14,106 nucleotides of DNA, taken from Thiotrichales bacterium. Its GTDB lineage: Bacteria; Pseudomonadota; Gammaproteobacteria; JAAZVR01. The stretch lies in assembly GCA_018623305.1 (NCBI GenBank), contig JAAZVR010000015.1, forward strand, positions 1-14,106, written 5' to 3'. The position numbers were made by a program, and so were the translations under genes. Positions 5,246-13,312 of this stretch are shown piece by piece. Below the pieces are notes generated by a model. It was given only the letters and a program-made list of their open reading frames with translations. It made no database searches and was not told the DNA's origin. The stretch's first letter is position 1, and every line of letters begins with the position of its first letter.

Positions 5246-7826
5246 GCCTGAAGTAAAGTATTTAAAGGACTATACCGTCAGCCCGTTTTTAGTGGATGAG
5301 TTCCACTTAAATGTGAAACTGAATGAAGATGTTACAACGGTTTCTTCAACAGCTCATTACCGTCGCAATCTAGAATCGGAACATTTACCTTTGACGCTCG
5401 ATGGTCAGGAAATGGATTTAAAAGCCGTATATTTGGATGGTCAGCACTTATCTGAAGATGCGTATATGCTCGGTACGGAAACCTTGACCTTGCATGATGT
5501 TCCAGATGCTTTTGAATTACGCATCGTGACAGAAATTAAGCCGCAAGAGAATACATCGCTCGAAGGCCTTTATAAATCAAGCGGTAACTACTGCACTCAA
5601 TGTGAGGCGACAGGTTTCCGTAAGATTACTTACTATCTAGATCGCCCTGATGTCATGACGGTGTTCACAACGACTTTAGAAGCCGATCAAGCGAAATACC
5701 CCGTGCTGTTATCGAATGGTAATTTGATTAACACAGAAACATTGGACAACGGTCGTCATATTGCTACTTGGCATGATCCGCATAAAAAGCCGTGCTATTT
5801 ATTTGCAATGGTTGCAGGCGATTTGGAGATGGTCGAAGATTCATTTACAACTCTATCTGGTCGAGATGTGACACTGCGTATCTTTGCCGAAGCGCACAAC
5901 ATCGATAAATGTGACCATGCGATGGAATCACTGAAAAAATCGATGAAATGGGATGAAGAACGCTACGGTCTAGAATACGACCTTGATATCTTCATGATTG
6001 TGGCGGTCGATGATTTCAACATGGGCGCAATGGAAAACAAAGGCCTTAACATCTTTAACTCGAAATTAGTGTTTGCCAAGCCTGAGTCTGCAACGGATAA
6101 AGACTATGAAAGCATTGAAGCCGTCATCGGCCACGAGTATTTCCATAACTGGACGGGCAACCGAGTGACGTGTCGAGATTGGTTCCAATTAACGTTGAAA
6201 GAAGGCCTGACAGTTTACCGTGATCAAGAATTCACTTCAGATTTAATGTCTCGTCCAGTTAAGCGTATCGAAGATGTCCAGTTATTACGCAGCTACCAAT
6301 TCCCAGAAGATGCAGGGCCAATGTCTCACCCGATTCAGCCAAGTTCATACATTGAGATGAATAACTTCTACACGGTGACGGTGTATGAAAAAGGTGCGGA
6401 AGTGGTCCGTATGTACGAAACATTGCTCGGTCGTGATGGATTTCGTCGAGGTATGGATTTGTATTTCGAACGTCATGATGGTCAAGCGGTTACAGTGGAT
6501 GATTTCCGTATGGCGATGGCGGATGCCAATGGTGTTGATTTAACTCAGTTCCGTCGATGGTACGAGCAAGCGGGCACGCCTAAAGTAAAAGTTGTCGGCA
6601 CTTATGACGAGCAAGCGCAAAACTACACTTTAACAGTTGAGCAAACGAATAAAGATGAACCCTTGCATATTCCATTTGCGGTGGGCTTGTTAAATTCTGA
6701 AGGCCAAGATATCTTGCCTGAAGGAACTCAAGTAATTGATATTAAAGAGGGCACTCAATCGGTAACCTTTGAGAATATCACTGAATCACCTGTGCCTTCA
6801 TTACTGCGTGGCTTCTCAGCACCGGTGGAGTTGGACTTTGATTACACTGCCGAACAATTAGCATTCCTAATGGCGAATGATTCCGATGAGTTTAATCGTT
6901 GGGAAGCGGGTCAAAAATTGATGGCGAAAGAAATTCTAGCGATGGTGGATGACTTGCAAAATGGCATTCGCCCACAGTCGAGCGATGTACTTCTACACGC
7001 TTTGGAAGCAACGCTGACGAACGACAGCCTAGAACCTGCATTTCGTGCTTTGGCATTGAGCATGCCAAGCATCAGCTACTTGTGCGAATTGACAGAAACG
7101 GTGGATATCGACAACCTCGTCAAGGCGCATAAACAGATGAAGCACGATATTGCACGTTTCTCGATGCACGCACTATTGACGACCTATCGAGCAATGGAAG
7201 TGGAATCTGAGGAATACAGCCCATGTGCAAAAGATTCAGGCCAACGTGCGTTGCGCAACTTGTGTTTGAACTACATGATGACGCTCGATAGCATTGATGC
7301 GCTGAAATTCGCATGGAATCAATACCATGATTCCAACAATATGACCGACGTATTGGCCGCATTGAAAGGCTATTCTCATTCACATCGTCAAGAGCGCGAA
7401 GTGCTATTGGAAGAGTTCTACAACAAATGGCACAAAGAACCATTGGTTTTGGATAAATGGTTCACAATGCAGGCCTTGTCAGAGCGTGATGAAACGCTGA
7501 ATGATGTGATTGCCTTATCTGAGCACAAAGACTTCAATATGAAGAACCCGAACCGTGTTCGTTCTTTGTTAGGTGCATTCAGCCGTTTGAATCCGAGTGC
7601 TTTCCACGATGCTTCAGGCCGAGGTTATCAGTTTATGGCGGATAAAGTCATCGAATTGAACGATATCAACCCTCAAGTGGCCGCTCGCATGGTCGGCGCA
7701 TTCAATGGTTGGAAGAAATTTGATGAAGTTCGACAAGGCCTGATGACGGCTCAGTTGAAACGCATTATGAATCACAAAACGATCTCTAAGGATGTGTACG
7801 AAATTGTCTCAAAAGCCTTGGGATAA
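5238..7826 (+). CDS. pepN: Aminopeptidase N (M1 family zinc metallopeptidase)
   Basis: PepN removes N-terminal residues from peptides in the cytoplasm, in the late steps of protein turnover. The 862-residue protein has the exopeptidase motif GAMEN (263-267) and the zinc site H299-E-Y-F-H303 with the third ligand Glu322 in L-K-E-G-L-T. A Tyr in TVTVYEKGAEV corresponds to the transition-state tyrosine. These positions sit two residues from E. coli PepN numbering, and the length is close to the 870 usual for gammaproteobacterial PepN. The C-terminal helical domain, including NPNRVRSLLGAFSRLNP near the end, looks complete. ATG 5238 overlaps the upstream stop, suggesting coupled translation. The 3' end overlaps the flavoprotein gene. 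Confidence 0.97.
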   Translation: MSKPEVKYLKDYTVSPFLVDEFHLNVKLNEDVTTVSSTAHYRRNLESEHLPLTLDGQEMDLKAVYLDGQHLSEDAYMLGTETLTLHDVPDAFELRIVTEIKPQENTSLEGLYKSSGNYCTQCEATGFRKITYYLDRPDVMTVFTTTLEADQAKYPVLLSNGNLINTETLDNGRHIATWHDPHKKPCYLFAMVAGDLEMVEDSFTTLSGRDVTLRIFAEAHNIDKCDHAMESLKKSMKWDEERYGLEYDLDIFMIVAVDDFNMGAMENKGLNIFNSKLVFAKPESATDKDYESIEAVIGHEYFHNWTGNRVTCRDWFQLTLKEGLTVYRDQEFTSDLMSRPVKRIEDVQLLRSYQFPEDAGPMSHPIQPSSYIEMNNFYTVTVYEKGAEVVRMYETLLGRDGFRRGMDLYFERHDGQAVTVDDFRMAMADANGVDLTQFRRWYEQAGTPKVKVVGTYDEQAQNYTLTVEQTNKDEPLHIPFAVGLLNSEGQDILPEGTQVIDIKEGTQSVTFENITESPVPSLLRGFSAPVELDFDYTAEQLAFLMANDSDEFNRWEAGQKLMAKEILAMVDDLQNGIRPQSSDVLLHALEATLTNDSLEPAFRALALSMPSISYLCELTETVDIDNLVKAHKQMKHDIARFSMHALLTTYRAMEVESEEYSPCAKDSGQRALRNLCLNYMMTLDSIDALKFAWNQYHDSNNMTDVLAALKGYSHSHRQEREVLLEEFYNKWHKEPLVLDKWFTMQALSERDETLNDVIALSEHKDFNMKNPNRVRSLLGAFSRLNPSAFHDASGRGYQFMADKVIELNDINPQVAARMVGAFNGWKKFDEVRQGLMTAQLKRIMNHKTISKDVYEIVSKALG

Positions 7827-9003
7827 TCCCGTCGATGTTGTGATTGTCGGCGCAGGCGCTTCAGGGCTGTTCTGTGCCGCTCAACTAGGTTATCGTGGCT
7901 TTAAGGTGTTGGTCATCGACCATGCACCGAAAGCCGCATCCAAAATCCGAATTTCAGGCGGTGGGCGATGTAATTTCACTAATCTTAACGCCACACCCGC
8001 CAACTATCTTTGTCATAACCCACACTTTGTTAAATCGGCTTTGGCTCAATTTAAGCCTGAGGCCTTTGTGGATCTAGTCGATCGGCACGGTTTGGAGTAT
8101 GTTGATAAAGCACCAGGCCAGCTATTTTGCAAAGAACGGGCAGGGGATTTGATTGCTATTTTACGCACCGAATGCGATTGGGCCGGTGTTGAGATTTCAC
8201 TGAAAACGGAAGTGGATAAAGTCAGTTTTAAAGACGAATTGTATTCTTTAGAAACCTCCGAAGGCCTTATCCAAACACCGCGTTTAATTGTTGCAACGGG
8301 CAGTTTGTCTTATCCTAAACTCAAGGCCTCCGATTTTGGGCATCGAATTGCACAACAATTTGGCCTAAAAGTCACAGAAATGCGTGCAGGCCTTGTGCCT
8401 TTTGTAATGCCCGATTCATTCAAGCGTGACTGGGCTGAACTCAGCGGAACTGCGCTGGATGTGGTGGTGTCTAATCATCTTCAGCAATTTGCAGAACCAA
8501 TGCTTATTACTCACCAAGGTTTGAGTGGCCCAGCCATCTTGCAAATCTCTAATTATTGGCTGCCAGGCGAATCCATCACTATTAATTTACTGCCAAACGA
8601 TTCAGCACTGGACGAACTCCAGCGAGCTAAAGCTGAAAATAAAACACTGTCTTCGGTGTTGAAACCGCATTGGCCAAATAAATTCCGTCAGCGCTGGCTG
8701 GAGCTGAACGCACCTGAACGAAGCCTCGCAGAGCTATCGAACGCTGAGATTGAACAGTTGGCAAGTAAACTCAACGCTTGGGAGGTCTGGCCAGAGAAAA
8801 CCGAAGGCTATGCCAAAGCGGAAGTGACTTTAGGGGGTGTCGATACGGATGAGGTTTCCTCTAAAACTCTAGAAGCCAAGAAGCAAAAAGGCCTCTATTT
8901 TATTGGTGAGGTTTTAGATGTCACAGGGCAACTGGGTGGTTTTAATTTTCAGTGGGCATGGTCATCGGCCTACGCCTGTGCAATGAATATTGAAAAGGTT
9001 TAA
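7792..9003 (+). CDS. yhiN: YhiN/BaiN-type (HI0933 family) FAD-dependent oxidoreductase
   Basis: The 403-residue flavoprotein has an N-terminal Rossmann dinucleotide motif GAGASG (20-25), the family hallmark GGGRCNFTN (56-64), an ATGSLSYPK block in the middle, and the C-terminal DVTGQLGGFNFQWAWSSA. Family members bind FAD and, in a gut clostridial relative (BaiN), act in bile-acid reduction. The role of the proteobacterial YhiN group is not established, so no substrate is claimed. As called from ATG 7792 it overlaps pepN by 35 nt. An AAGGA lies right against that ATG, too close for good spacing. TTG 7804 or a later start is possible; the Rossmann motif begins about residue 15, so an N-terminus shorter by a few residues would still work. 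Confidence 0.9.
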   Translation: MCTKLSQKPWDNPVDVVIVGAGASGLFCAAQLGYRGFKVLVIDHAPKAASKIRISGGGRCNFTNLNATPANYLCHNPHFVKSALAQFKPEAFVDLVDRHGLEYVDKAPGQLFCKERAGDLIAILRTECDWAGVEISLKTEVDKVSFKDELYSLETSEGLIQTPRLIVATGSLSYPKLKASDFGHRIAQQFGLKVTEMRAGLVPFVMPDSFKRDWAELSGTALDVVVSNHLQQFAEPMLITHQGLSGPAILQISNYWLPGESITINLLPNDSALDELQRAKAENKTLSSVLKPHWPNKFRQRWLELNAPERSLAELSNAEIEQLASKLNAWEVWPEKTEGYAKAEVTLGGVDTDEVSSKTLEAKKQKGLYFIGEVLDVTGQLGGFNFQWAWSSAYACAMNIEKV

Positions 9004-9008
9004 GAATT

Positions 9009-10445
9009 ATGAACAATACCTTCTATTGGTTTGATTTTGAAACATTTGGTGCAAACCCAATGAAAGATAGGCCTGCACAGTTTGCAGGTATTCGTACGGA
9101 TGAAAACTTAAACATCATTGGCGAACCTTTGATGATTTATTGCAAGCCTTCGCCTGATTTTTTACCTGCGCCTGAGGCCTGTTTGGTGACTGGGATTACT
9201 CCGCAAACAGCACTTGAAAAAGGTATGCCTGAGGCGAATTTTTTCAAAGCCATTGAAAAAGAATTGGCTCAACCGAATACCTGCGCGGTCGGTTATAACA
9301 GCCTGCGATTTGATGATGAAGTCGTCCGCCACGGCTTTTACCGAAATTTCCTGCCGCCTTATAACCGTGAGTGGCAAAACGGCAATTCACGTTGGGATTT
9401 GATGGATGTGTCACGCATGACCGCCGCTTTACGCCCTGATGGCATTAACTGGCCAACAAAAGAAGACGGTTCGCCAAGTTTTAAACTAGAAGATTTATGT
9501 GCAGCCAACGGGATTAATACGGAAAACGCCCACGATGCGATGGCCGATGTGTATGCGACGATTGAATGGGCAAAGACCATACGCAAGGCGCAGCCTCGTT
9601 TATTTGATTACGCCTTTAAGATGCGTAAGAAAGATGCCATTGCGGATTTAATCAATACATCAACGCATGGCTTGTTTCTGCATGTTTCAGGTATGCTCGG
9701 TTCAAAACATCAATATGTCGGCGTTATGATGCCAATTACGGTACATCCGAATAATAAAAACAGCGTTATCTGTGTGGACGTGACTCAATCCATTCAAGGC
9801 CTTACGGAGTTGGAAGTCGAGGATATCTACGAACGCATTTTCACGAAAACCGATGAATTACCTGAAGGCCTTGAGCGCTTGCCTGTGAAAGAGGTGCATT
9901 TGAATAAATCTCCCACGGTCGCGCCTTTGAATACTTTGACACCCGAAACAGCAGAACGTTTAAGCATTAATTTAGCCTTTTGTAAAAAACAACACGATGA
10001 TTTACTGCCAGTGATTGATATTGCTGCTGAAAAACTCATGTCCATCTATGAGCATCGTGATTTTGAAGAAGTGACGAATCCAGATTGGCGTTTATACGCT
10101 GGTGGTTTTATCTCCAATGCAGATGCAGGGCAACGTGCCCGCGTTTCTCGCATGAGTTGGGATGAGTTGTGCGATACGCCGATTTCATTTGAAGACGATT
10201 ATATGGGGCGCTTGTTATTTCGATATCGTGCGCGCAATTCAGTTGAAAGCTTAACGGAAGATGAGCAAGCTCAGTGGCATGAATGGCGATGCGCACAATT
10301 TGGCGATATCGAGGCTTATATGGAGCGACTGGATGAGCTTGAGAATGCTCCGACAGCGACGGGTGCTGATTGGGCGGTTTTAAACGAATTACGCGAGTAT
10401 GTGCACCAATTGTGCGCAGGGTGCGACAATTTGTCGCAGGTGTGA
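9009..10445 (+). CDS. sbcB: Exodeoxyribonuclease I
   Basis: ExoI is a processive 3'-5' single-strand DNA exonuclease in mismatch repair and recombination. The 478 residues match E. coli ExoI (475). The DnaQ-like catalytic site is intact: Asp9 and Glu11 in FDFETFG, Asp102 in R-F-D-D-E, and His175 with Asp180 in A-H-D-A-M-A-D-V-Y. All are offset by six from the E. coli residues D15, E17, D108, H181 and D186. The C-terminal half carries ExoI-specific W-R-L-Y-A-G-G-F and L-L-F-R-Y-R-A-R-N blocks. It starts 5 nt after the flavoprotein stop with a modest AAGG (8995-8998), so it probably shares that transcript. A palindrome lies in its last codons. Confidence 0.97.
   Translation: MNNTFYWFDFETFGANPMKDRPAQFAGIRTDENLNIIGEPLMIYCKPSPDFLPAPEACLVTGITPQTALEKGMPEANFFKAIEKELAQPNTCAVGYNSLRFDDEVVRHGFYRNFLPPYNREWQNGNSRWDLMDVSRMTAALRPDGINWPTKEDGSPSFKLEDLCAANGINTENAHDAMADVYATIEWAKTIRKAQPRLFDYAFKMRKKDAIADLINTSTHGLFLHVSGMLGSKHQYVGVMMPITVHPNNKNSVICVDVTQSIQGLTELEVEDIYERIFTKTDELPEGLERLPVKEVHLNKSPTVAPLNTLTPETAERLSINLAFCKKQHDDLLPVIDIAAEKLMSIYEHRDFEEVTNPDWRLYAGGFISNADAGQRARVSRMSWDELCDTPISFEDDYMGRLLFRYRARNSVESLTEDEQAQWHEWRCAQFGDIEAYMERLDELENAPTATGADWAVLNELREYVHQLCAGCDNLSQV
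10422..10438. promoter_or_regulatory. 17-bp perfect palindrome, candidate operator upstream of the copper receptor
   Basis: TGCGACAA, central T, TTGTCGCA forms a perfect inverted repeat centred at 10430, inside the last codons of sbcB and 59 nt before the oprC ATG. Perfect 8-bp arms around one base suit a dimeric repressor site. A possible -10 (TATAGAAT, 10459-10466) lies 20 nt downstream, so bound protein would cover the -35 zone. The cognate regulator is not identifiable. Confidence 0.4.
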
Positions 10446-10466
10446 CATATCGGTTTTTTATAGAAT

Positions 10467-10494
10467 TCTCCTAACTTTTATTTAGGAGATTTTT
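10467..10494 (+). promoter_or_regulatory. Hairpin covering the oprC Shine-Dalgarno
   Basis: TCTCCTAA (10467-10474) and TTAGGAGA (10482-10489) are perfectly complementary across a 7-nt loop and are followed by TTTTT (10490-10494). The 3' arm contains the AGGAG Shine-Dalgarno (10484-10488), 8 nt before the ATG. The structure could restrain oprC translation, or act as a weak terminator of sbcB transcripts. Its stem is moderate in strength. Confidence 0.5.
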
Positions 10495-10496
10495 GT

Positions 10497-12506
10497 ATGA
10501 AAAAGACACCGATTGCCTTAGCGATTCTCGCTGCCATGTCGCACACAGCACACGCTGAAGACACTGTAAAATTGTCAGATATTCAAGTTACAGAAACCGT
10601 TTCTACACCGCAAACAGAAGTGGTTAAACCCGATGCGTTAGTAGATACGTTTTACACAGAAGCAGGTGATGCTTTACGCCAAGTGAATGGTGTTGAGGGA
10701 CAACGTCTAGGCGGTATGGGTATTGACCCAATGATCCGTGGTTTAAGTCAAACTCAATTGGATATCACAATTGATGGCGCCCATGTGGTTTCAGGTTGTC
10801 CAAACCGAATGGATCCTGCAACATCGTATGTGGATATTACATCTTTCTCTAACGTTAAAGTTTTCAAGGGTGTAGAAACGTTGGAATACCCTAAAGCGGG
10901 TGTTCATTTCGAAACAGTCACTCAGCCGACGGCTCAAACAACAGGTTCAATGTACTATGGCTTGTCTAGCCAAGGGACAGGTAACGAGATGGGCGTGGAT
11001 ATTGTGACGCCGATTAGCTTTGACGGTGGTTACACTTACCTGAGAACTCAGGCCTACCATAAAACAGCGGATAACTACGAAGATGGCAATGGCGATGAGG
11101 TGAAATCAGCCTACACAACACGTGGCGCGACGTTTATTTTAGGAAATCGTAAAGCCAATGGGGATGAGCAGACATTAACGTTTGCGCATGCGTTGCATGA
11201 GGATGTGTTGTACGATGGTGCAAAAATGGATTCACCATACTCAGAAAACAATCGTTTATCGGCAGAAATCAAGCGCCACAACGTTGGGCCATTTGCTAAA
11301 GTCGAAGCGACTGCGTTTTACACAACGGTTAACCATTTGATGGAAAACCGAGCTGTGCCTTCACCCACAATGGCCGTAGATACTGACACGGAAAATACAG
11401 GTATTAAACTTTCAGGTTTGATTGAGCAGGGTACAACACAGTACCGAATGGGTTTGGACTTGGATAAACAAAATGCCACAACAACAGATATGAGTTATGC
11501 GCTTGTTTATGATTCTCCAGGTGTGTTGAATCCCACAAAAACAACAAATATGACGAATATGGCGCAGACAATGTGGCCTGAAGGTGAAATCATTGAAACA
11601 CGAGCTTGGGCTGAGCGCGATCAATTGGTGGGTGATAAAGGCAATTTGATTGCGGGTATTCAAGTTCAGCAGTTTGATGCTTCTGCAAATGGCACATCAA
11701 CAAATCCAAATATTACAACAGGTAAAGAGTATACGGATACAGAAGTTGGCGGTTTAATTCGATACGAACATGATTTAGGTGCGAATCGAACATTATTTAC
11801 AGGTGTTTCTCGTCACTCGACTTCGGCGGACATTACCGAGCGTTTTATCTCTAAGACACAGGAGGGTATAAAAGATAAAGCTCATTGGTATGGTAATCCT
11901 GAGCTTGAACTTGAAAAACACACTCAATTCGACTTAGGTGTTGAACAAACGGGCGCACAAAATTGGTTAATCAATGCGTACTACAATCAGATTGATGATT
12001 TTGTGGATGCGACAATGACTGGTGATGCAGTTTCGACCAGCTTAACAAGCACTTATCACAACATTGACGCAGTTATTTATGGCCTAGAAGCGAAGGCGCA
12101 ACGCGTAATGAAAAACGGTGTTGTTGTGAAAGGTCAAATTGCCTACATGAAAGGTGAAGATAAAACGAATGATGTTGCATTATCACAAATTGCACCGGTC
12201 TCAGGTACTGTCACAGTTGAGCATATGAATCACGGTGTGCGTTTGCGTTTTGCGCTTGAGCAAGATGAATTGGGTGTGAATGACCCAGGTTATGCCACTC
12301 AAACAGCAACACCGGCGTATGAAGTCTTCGATTTTTACGGTACGAAATACTTCAATCAAACAACGTCTTTGACTTATGGTGTGGACAATATTTTTGACGA
12401 GTATTACTACAATCATATTGGACGAGCGGATTCATTTGGTGCAGGTACGATTAATGTAGCAGAACCCGGCCGTACGCTTTGGCTGAAACTGAATCATAGC
12501 TTCTAA
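10497..12506 (+). CDS. oprC: TonB-dependent outer-membrane copper receptor (OprC/NosA type)
   Basis: This 669-residue precursor has a signal peptide with probable cleavage after A-H-A (residue 20), an N-terminal plug domain (A-L-R-Q-V-N-G-V-E-G, then IDPMIRGLSQTQLDITIDG) and a 22-strand-type barrel. The barrel ends in the TonB-receptor finish N-I-F-D-E-Y-Y, L-W-L-K-L-N-H-S-F with a terminal Phe. The plug carries G-C-P-N-R-M-D-P (Cys101, Met105) and the barrel part carries H-L-M (His280, Met282). These equal the CxxxM and HxM copper-binding motif known from Pseudomonas OprC. The protein should therefore import copper across the outer membrane with TonB energy. It is somewhat shorter than OprC (about 720). 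It has its own Shine-Dalgarno within a hairpin and a palindrome upstream, and a terminator-like hairpin follows 38 nt after its stop. Confidence 0.88.
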   Translation: MKKTPIALAILAAMSHTAHAEDTVKLSDIQVTETVSTPQTEVVKPDALVDTFYTEAGDALRQVNGVEGQRLGGMGIDPMIRGLSQTQLDITIDGAHVVSGCPNRMDPATSYVDITSFSNVKVFKGVETLEYPKAGVHFETVTQPTAQTTGSMYYGLSSQGTGNEMGVDIVTPISFDGGYTYLRTQAYHKTADNYEDGNGDEVKSAYTTRGATFILGNRKANGDEQTLTFAHALHEDVLYDGAKMDSPYSENNRLSAEIKRHNVGPFAKVEATAFYTTVNHLMENRAVPSPTMAVDTDTENTGIKLSGLIEQGTTQYRMGLDLDKQNATTTDMSYALVYDSPGVLNPTKTTNMTNMAQTMWPEGEIIETRAWAERDQLVGDKGNLIAGIQVQQFDASANGTSTNPNITTGKEYTDTEVGGLIRYEHDLGANRTLFTGVSRHSTSADITERFISKTQEGIKDKAHWYGNPELELEKHTQFDLGVEQTGAQNWLINAYYNQIDDFVDATMTGDAVSTSLTSTYHNIDAVIYGLEAKAQRVMKNGVVVKGQIAYMKGEDKTNDVALSQIAPVSGTVTVEHMNHGVRLRFALEQDELGVNDPGYATQTATPAYEVFDFYGTKYFNQTTSLTYGVDNIFDEYYYNHIGRADSFGAGTINVAEPGRTLWLKLNHSF

Positions 12507-12544
12507 ACAGATGATATAACATGAATCACATTTCAAATAATGGC

Positions 12545-12578
12545 ATGGGGCGTGTAAAATACGCCCCATTGTTTTTTT
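12545..12578 (+). terminator. Rho-independent terminator after oprC / in the leader of the YebC-family gene
   Basis: ATGGGGCGT (12545-12553) and ACGCCCCAT (12561-12569) pair perfectly, extended inward by a G-T and a T-A pair around an AAA loop. TGTTTTTTT (12570-12578) follows. It ends the oprC unit, but it also stands only 7 nt before the next gene's Shine-Dalgarno. Confidence 0.85.
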
Positions 12579-12595
12579 ATAAACCGGAGAAATTC

Positions 12596-13312
12596 ATGGG
12601 ACGCGCATTCCAGAACCGTAAGGAATCGATGGCCAAGACTTCAGATATGAAGGCTAAGGTCTACAGTAAATACAGCCGAGAAATCTACGTCTGTGGTAAA
12701 AATGGTGGGGTAGAACCTGAATCAAACTTGGCATTATCATCATTAATCGACCGCGCTAAACGTGATCAAGTGCCTGCGCACGTCATTGATAAAGCCTTGC
12801 AAAAAGCGGCTGGTGGCGGCGGCGAAGATTTCGTTCCCGTTCGATTTGAGGGTTACGGCCCAGGTTCTTCAATGGTGATGGTTGAGTGTTTGACGGACAA
12901 CAACACGCGTACTTTTGGTGATGTTCGTTTCTGCTTTACTAAAGCGAAATGCAAAATCGGTACGGAAGGCTCTGTGGCTCATATGTTCGATCATTACGGT
13001 GTTTTTGTTCTACCGACCGATGATGAAGATGGCATTATGGAAGCCTTGATGGAAGCAGATGTTGATGCTCAAGAAATCGAAGTCGAAGACGGCAAAACAA
13101 CGGTATTCGCACCGTTTGACGAATACGGTCAAGCACGTTCAGCTTTGTTGGCTTATATGGGCGATTCAATGGAATTCGACATGGATGAGATCCAATGGGT
13201 GCCTAAAATGACGAAGGCATTGGAAGGCGAAGACCTTGAAATGTTTGATAAGTTCATCGCCATGCTTGAAGACAATGACGATGTACAAAAGGTGTATCAC
13301 GACGTCGAGTGA
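12596..13312 (+). CDS. YebC/PmpR (TACO1) family protein
   Basis: The 238-residue protein belongs to the YebC/PmpR family. It has the N-terminal M-G-R-A-F-Q-N-R-K-E-S-M-A-K helix, a K-V-Y-S-K-Y-x-R-E-I-Y segment, the central E-G-Y-G-P-G-S-S-M-V-M-V-E-C-L-T-D-N block, G-S-V-A-H-M-F-D-H and the terminal D-D-V-Q-K-V-Y-H. YebC proteins were long annotated as transcriptional regulators. Recent work on YebC/TACO1 points to a ribosome-associated role in relieving stalls, and which holds here is open. The start differs from classical YebC (M-A-G-H-S-K-W), so this is the paralogous branch. I chose ATG 12596 because GGAG (12586-12589) is 6 nt upstream; an earlier in-frame ATG at 12521 would translate through the terminator hairpin. 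Its stop overlaps the photolyase 3' end. Confidence 0.93.
   Translation: MGRAFQNRKESMAKTSDMKAKVYSKYSREIYVCGKNGGVEPESNLALSSLIDRAKRDQVPAHVIDKALQKAAGGGGEDFVPVRFEGYGPGSSMVMVECLTDNNTRTFGDVRFCFTKAKCKIGTEGSVAHMFDHYGVFVLPTDDEDGIMEALMEADVDAQEIEVEDGKTTVFAPFDEYGQARSALLAYMGDSMEFDMDEIQWVPKMTKALEGEDLEMFDKFIAMLEDNDDVQKVYHDVE

Noticed and set aside
9162..10296. Several minus-strand ORFs of 60-75 codons inside sbcB, and similar ones inside fumC, pepN and oprC
   Set aside because: They lie opposite well-supported genes, with no motifs, no ribosome-binding sites and compositions typical of shadow frames.
10441..10466. Full sigma-70 promoter for oprC
   Set aside because: A -10-like TATAGAAT is present, but no acceptable -35 lies at 16-18 nt, so only the palindrome and hairpin are listed.
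12521..12595. Upstream in-frame ATG for the YebC-family gene (263-residue version)
   Set aside because: The extension would translate the terminator stem and T-run, has no Shine-Dalgarno, and the family begins with M-G-R at 12596.
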